From: WHSM01 sp050701795
GTDB lineage: Bacteria > Actinomycetota > Actinomycetes > Mycobacteriales > Micromonosporaceae
NCBI GenBank assembly: GCA_050701795.1
Contig: JBOGDK010000182.1
Coordinates: 1-9,057, forward strand
DNA: 9,057 nt
Reading direction: 5' to 3'
The translations under genes were made by a program, and so were the position numbers. Below are positions 6,352-9,057 of this stretch, one piece after another. The notes below the pieces were generated by a model, which was not told the origin of the DNA, did not search any database, and worked only from the letters and a program-made list of their open reading frames with translations. Numbering within the stretch: position 1 is the stretch's first letter; every line of letters begins with the position of its first letter.

Positions 6352-6357
6352 AGTTTA
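6352..6357 (-). promoter_or_regulatory. Candidate -10 box of the SARP gene
   Basis: Minus-strand TAAACT fits TANNNT and would give a leader of about 20 bases that still contains the GGAGGT ribosome site. The hexamer 17 bases upstream (TGTCTG) is a poor -35, so an activator or another sigma factor may be needed. Confidence 0.25.
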
Positions 6358-6399
6358 CGCAACCGATGAGATACCAGACAGAAACCAACATGAGCCACA

Positions 6400-6414
6400 G
6401 TGACGCCGCGTCAC
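6400..6414. promoter_or_regulatory. Dyad GTGACG-CCG-CGTCAC between the SARP and the cupin operon
   Basis: A perfect inverted repeat with 6-base arms and a 3-base spacer in the 121-base divergent gap. It is flanked by a second, offset pair, ATGAG (6390-6394) and CTCAT (6415-6419). The position suits an operator acting on one or both divergent promoters. SARPs normally bind direct repeats, so a separate dimeric regulator is the more natural ligand (inference). Confidence 0.5.
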
Positions 6415-6448
6415 CTCATCCTTTACCCAGACCCACCTAAGGATGCAA

Positions 6449-6853
6449 ATGGAGACATTTCATGCGGATTCCGCCGAACTGACTGCCGCGAGCGGAATTC
6501 AGGTCGGCAGATGGGAGCAGTATCAGGAGGCAACGGCCGGTTTGCCGTTCGATGCGATGTGGTGTGTGATCCCGGCTGGATCAGCCAGCACCCGGGACTG
6601 TCACCCGGAGGGCGAGCTGCAGGTCTTCCTCAACGGCTCCGCGGTGATCGAGTCTGACGGCGCCTCCGTCCCGGTGCCCCAGGGCAGCGCCGTACTGCTC
6701 GCCGGCGAGGAACCGCACGTCATCCACAACCCCTCGGACGAGTCCGACCTGGTGGTACTCAGCATCTACTGGCTTCCGGAGGAACAGCCGAAGGAGCACG
6801 GCCAGCCTGAGCGGCAGGAACGGCCGGAGGATCAGCAAGGAGACCTCCGATGA
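6449..6853 (+). CDS. Stand-alone zinc-type cupin, probable rearrangement half of a split hydrazine synthetase
   Basis: A 134-residue single-domain cupin. Motif 1 is DCHPEGELQVFLNG (50-63), with His52 and Glu56 as likely metal ligands. Motif 2 is PQGSAVLLAGEEPHVIHN (77-94), with His90 and the conserved Asn94. In known hydrazine synthetases the zinc cupin captures the unstable ester made by a MetRS-like partner and rearranges it to an N-N bond; here the partner gene overlaps by ATGA, which is the main ground for the role. Residues 109-134 are a charged Glu/Gln/Pro/Arg-rich tail that resembles an interdomain linker. ATG 6449 is preferred because AAGGA lies 5 bases upstream; ATG 6443, two codons earlier, overlaps that ribosome site. 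It is first in the operon and divergent from the SARP gene. The cupin fold is firm; the reaction is inferred from context. Confidence 0.87.
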   Translation: METFHADSAELTAASGIQVGRWEQYQEATAGLPFDAMWCVIPAGSASTRDCHPEGELQVFLNGSAVIESDGASVPVPQGSAVLLAGEEPHVIHNPSDESDLVVLSIYWLPEEQPKEHGQPERQERPEDQQGDLR

Positions 6854-8226
6854 CCGGCGAGAGCACCGGCGCGACTGTCCTCGTCACTCCGCCGCCCACG
6901 CCGAACGGTCCACTGCACCTCGGGCACCTCTCCGGTCCGTACGTGGCCGCGGACGTCGCGGCACGGGTGGCCAGGAGCCGCGACCGGCGAGTGGTGACCA
7001 TGACCGGCGTCGACTACCACCAGAACTACGTGCTCGCCAAGGCGCGGGCGGCGGACCGGCCGGCCGAAACGGTGGCCGCTGACTACATCGGGCAGATCCG
7101 GGACGTCTTCGAAGCCGCCCGGATCCACTACGACGTCTTCATCGACCCGGCGGGCGACGAGGCCTACCGGCGGGCGGTCACCGACCTGTTCGCCGGCCTG
7201 CTGGATGCTGGTGCCCTGCCGCTCGAGCCCGGTCGGCTCGCCGGGTGCGAAGGCTGTGGCCGCACCATGCACCACGCGTACGTGTCAGGCACCTGCGCCG
7301 TCTGCGGGTCCGGCGCCAATGGCGGCACCTGCGAGAACTGCGCCGCCTTCACCAGCGCACTTGACCTCCTCGACGCCGCCTGCACCGGCTGTGGCGGCGC
7401 ACCCCGGCCGCTGCCGGACCCGGTTCCGATGCTGCGGCTGGAGGCGTACCGGGAACGCCTGCTGGAGATCTGGAGCCGGACCGATCTGCCGCCCCGGGTG
7501 TGGCGGCTGATCCGGCACTATCTCGCCGTCGGACTGCCCGATGTGGTGCTCAGCTATCCCACCGACTGGGGAATCGAGCTGACCACGGGGCTGGTCGCCG
7601 GGCAGCGCCTGGACGTCTGGGCGGAGATGGCCTTCGGCTACGCGTACGCCGTGGCCCGGGCGGTCGACGACACCGCCGTACCTGGGGATCCGGTGACCAT
7701 GGCGGCCTGCGCCAAGGCCTGGCAGGACGTGGACCGGCTCTGGTTCTTCGAGGGCGTCGACAACGTCTTCTACTACGCGATCATGTTCCCGGCCCTGTTC
7801 GACGCGCTCGGCCTGCCCGCCGAGAAGGTCGGTCTGGTCGTCAACGAGTTCTACCGGCTCACCGGTGCGAAGTTCTCCACCAGCCGGAACCACGCGGTAT
7901 GGGCGCACGAGTTCCTCCACCAGGAGGATCCCGGTCTGCTGCGGCTGTACCTGAACTGGGACCGCCCGGACCGCCACCAGAGCGACTTCAACCTGCCGGC
8001 GTACCGGGAATTCGCCGGCTGGGCGAGCGAGGTGCTGGCGGGCGAGGTGTCCGTACTGCCGCCCCGGTTGGCCGCCGAGGAGTTGGCCCGCGCCGAGCAC
8101 GCGGTCGAGCTCGCCGGGTTCGACGCCCCGCTGGCGGTGCGGTGCCTGCTGGCGGGGCGCGCTGCCGACCCGGATCGCGCCGATCGACTGCTCGCTGCGT
8201 TCACCGGTGCCGGCAGCGTGGGGTGA
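6850..8226 (+). CDS. Methionyl-tRNA-synthetase-like amino acid ligase, probable ATP-dependent half of a split hydrazine synthetase
   Basis: A 458-residue class I synthetase paralogue. It shows PTPNGPLHLGHL (HIGH box HLGH at 23-26), four CxxC pairs of a zinc knuckle (C133/136, C149/152, C161/164, C178/181), DWGIE (239-243), VWAEMAFGY (256-264) and KFSTS (341-345) in place of KMSKS. Only about 115 residues follow KFSTS, so the anticodon-binding helical domain of true MetRS is much reduced and tRNA charging is unlikely. Several methionine-pocket positions differ from E. coli MetRS by my alignment (Leu13 to Pro15, Tyr15 to Thr17, His301 to Tyr309). In the hydrazine synthetase family such proteins join N6-hydroxylysine to an amino acid through an adenylate and ester. 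The start overlaps the cupin stop (ATGA), with AAGGAG 7 bases upstream, so translation is coupled. The amino acid used cannot be read from sequence. Confidence 0.9.
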   Translation: MTGESTGATVLVTPPPTPNGPLHLGHLSGPYVAADVAARVARSRDRRVVTMTGVDYHQNYVLAKARAADRPAETVAADYIGQIRDVFEAARIHYDVFIDPAGDEAYRRAVTDLFAGLLDAGALPLEPGRLAGCEGCGRTMHHAYVSGTCAVCGSGANGGTCENCAAFTSALDLLDAACTGCGGAPRPLPDPVPMLRLEAYRERLLEIWSRTDLPPRVWRLIRHYLAVGLPDVVLSYPTDWGIELTTGLVAGQRLDVWAEMAFGYAYAVARAVDDTAVPGDPVTMAACAKAWQDVDRLWFFEGVDNVFYYAIMFPALFDALGLPAEKVGLVVNEFYRLTGAKFSTSRNHAVWAHEFLHQEDPGLLRLYLNWDRPDRHQSDFNLPAYREFAGWASEVLAGEVSVLPPRLAAEELARAEHAVELAGFDAPLAVRCLLAGRAADPDRADRLLAAFTGAGSVG

Positions 8227-8230
8227 CCAG

Positions 8231-9057
8231 ATGAGGATCTGTGTGGTCGGAGCCGGTCTGGCGGGCAGTCTGCTGGCCTGGCGGCTGCGGCTGGCGGCGG
8301 CACCCGCGGGTGTGCGCCTGGAACTGGACCTGGTCTGCGGCCCGGAAGCCGGTGACGCTACCGATGCCTCCCTCGGCATGGTGCGCGGCTTCGAGCCGGA
8401 CGCCGCGAATTGCCGGCTGGCCACCGACAGCATGGCCGAACTGCACGCCAACCAGCGGCTCGCCGCATGGGCGGGCCTGCAGGAGCGGGAGTCGCTGTAC
8501 ATCAGCGCCGAAGGGCTCGGTCCCACGGAGACCAGGCTGCGGCAGCTGGCGACCCGGCTGTCCGGCCCCGTCCGCACTGTCGGCGTGGCCGAGCTGGCCA
8601 GCCGGTACGGCATCGCCGGACTGCCGGAGCACAGCGTCGGTGTGCTGGAACAGCGGGCCGGGGCCATCGTGCCGGGTCAGTTGCGGCGGTCCGTACTCGC
8701 CGAACTGGCACGACTGCGGGTCTCCCGGATTCCCGGCCCCGTCGATCAGGTCGTGGTCGCTGACGACCAGGTGCTCTGCCGGTGGCACGGGCAGGCCCGC
8801 CGGTACGACGCGGTGGTGCTCGCCACCGGTCGCTGGACCCCCCGCCTGCTGGCCAGAAGCGGCCTGCCGGCTCCGCCGTACCGGACCAAGGCGATCAGCT
8901 ACGTCTGGTACCGGGCCACCGGGGCTCCCCCGTACTGCTTCGTGGACGAGACCACCGGGCTCTACGGCCGCCCGGGCACCGGCGGACAGCTCGCGCTCGG
9001 CCTGCCCAGCACCGACTGGGACGTGGACCCCGACCAGCCCGCCGCCGACGAAGCGTT
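8231..9057 (+). CDS. FAD-dependent oxidoreductase, DAO/glycine-oxidase type, 3' end outside window
   Basis: The first 275 residues of a flavoprotein of the D-amino-acid/glycine oxidase superfamily. The N-terminal dinucleotide-binding loop is VVGAGLAGSLLAWRL (GxGxxG at 7-12), and the second FAD-contact segment VVLATGRWTPRLL is typical of the DAO fold. No NADPH-binding second Rossmann motif of N-hydroxylating monooxygenases is seen in this part, so it is probably not the lysine N-hydroxylase. It starts 4 bases after the MetRS-like stop, so it is in the same operon. In s56-p1 and triacsin pathways a flavoenzyme of this kind oxidatively cleaves the lysine-derived hydrazine intermediate to release hydrazinoacetic acid; that role is inferred here from neighbours. 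ATG 8231 has a GGGGTGA-like site upstream. The frame is open to the window end, about 100 residues short of a typical member. Confidence 0.9.
   Translation, partial: MRICVVGAGLAGSLLAWRLRLAAAPAGVRLELDLVCGPEAGDATDASLGMVRGFEPDAANCRLATDSMAELHANQRLAAWAGLQERESLYISAEGLGPTETRLRQLATRLSGPVRTVGVAELASRYGIAGLPEHSVGVLEQRAGAIVPGQLRRSVLAELARLRVSRIPGPVDQVVVADDQVLCRWHGQARRYDAVVLATGRWTPRLLARSGLPAPPYRTKAISYVWYRATGAPPYCFVDETTGLYGRPGTGGQLALGLPSTDWDVDPDQPAADEA

Noticed and set aside
6412..6438. CACCT at 6412 and 6434, spaced 22 bases, as possible SARP binding repeats
   Set aside because: The spacing is suggestive, but only five to six bases match, the middle register at 11 bases does not, and one copy lies at the ribosome site.
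6837..6853. Programmed frameshift fusing the cupin to the MetRS-like protein
   Set aside because: No slippery heptamer at the overlap, and a good AAGGAG site with correct spacing explains separate initiation.
6850..8226. Housekeeping or resistance-type methionyl-tRNA synthetase
   Set aside because: The anticodon-binding domain is largely missing, pocket residues differ, and it is translationally coupled to a cupin in a SARP-flanked operon.
7285..8667. Minus-strand open frame of 460 codons opposite the MetRS-like and FAD genes
   Set aside because: It spans two well-supported plus-strand genes and their junction; composition is typical of antisense GC-rich frames.

Overview
The window is high-GC DNA with strong G/C third-position bias, GGAGG-type ribosome binding sites, short ATGA-type gene junctions and one SARP-family regulator. 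This fits an actinomycete; Micromonosporaceae or Streptomycetaceae are plausible, but nothing here decides the genus. I see seven protein genes, one of them cut by the left edge and one by the right edge, and no RNA genes or mobile elements.

Left part (1-2600, minus strand): an ANL-family acyl-CoA ligase resembling crotonobetaine/carnitine-CoA ligases lies upstream of an acyl-CoA dehydrogenase that runs off the left edge. Together they look like a small acyl-CoA activation/oxidation operon. The ligase has a structured leader (34-base hairpin plus a 19-base-period direct repeat). Middle-left (2600-3830): a serine-type dienelactone-hydrolase-like protein (minus) and a cysteine-free ArsR/HTH_20-type regulator (plus) are divergent. 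They share a 65-base gap holding a perfect GATATT-N6-AATATC dyad, a likely operator. About 630 gene-free bases (3827-4452) follow and may mark the edge of a biosynthetic cluster.

Right part (4453-9057): a 624-residue SARP activator (winged helix, BTAD, NB-ARC, no TPR array) is on the minus strand and carries a rare TTA leucine codon, which suggests bldA control. Divergent from it, across a 121-base gap with a GTGACG-CCG-CGTCAC dyad, is a tightly packed plus-strand operon. It encodes a small cupin, a methionyl-tRNA-synthetase-like protein that overlaps it by ATGA, and a DAO-type FAD oxidoreductase starting 4 bases later.

The main result is that cupin, MetRS-like protein and FAD oxidase together match the N-N bond (hydrazine) forming machinery known from s56-p1 (Spb38-40), triacsin (Tri26-28) and pyrazomycin. 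In those systems the MetRS-like part condenses an N-hydroxylated lysine with an amino acid at the expense of ATP, the zinc cupin rearranges the ester to a hydrazine, and a glycine-oxidase-like flavoenzyme releases a hydrazino acid. Here the synthetase is split into two proteins. The window therefore probably shows one end of a SARP-controlled gene cluster for a hydrazine-derived natural product. The lysine N-hydroxylase and the tailoring genes would be expected to the right of the window.
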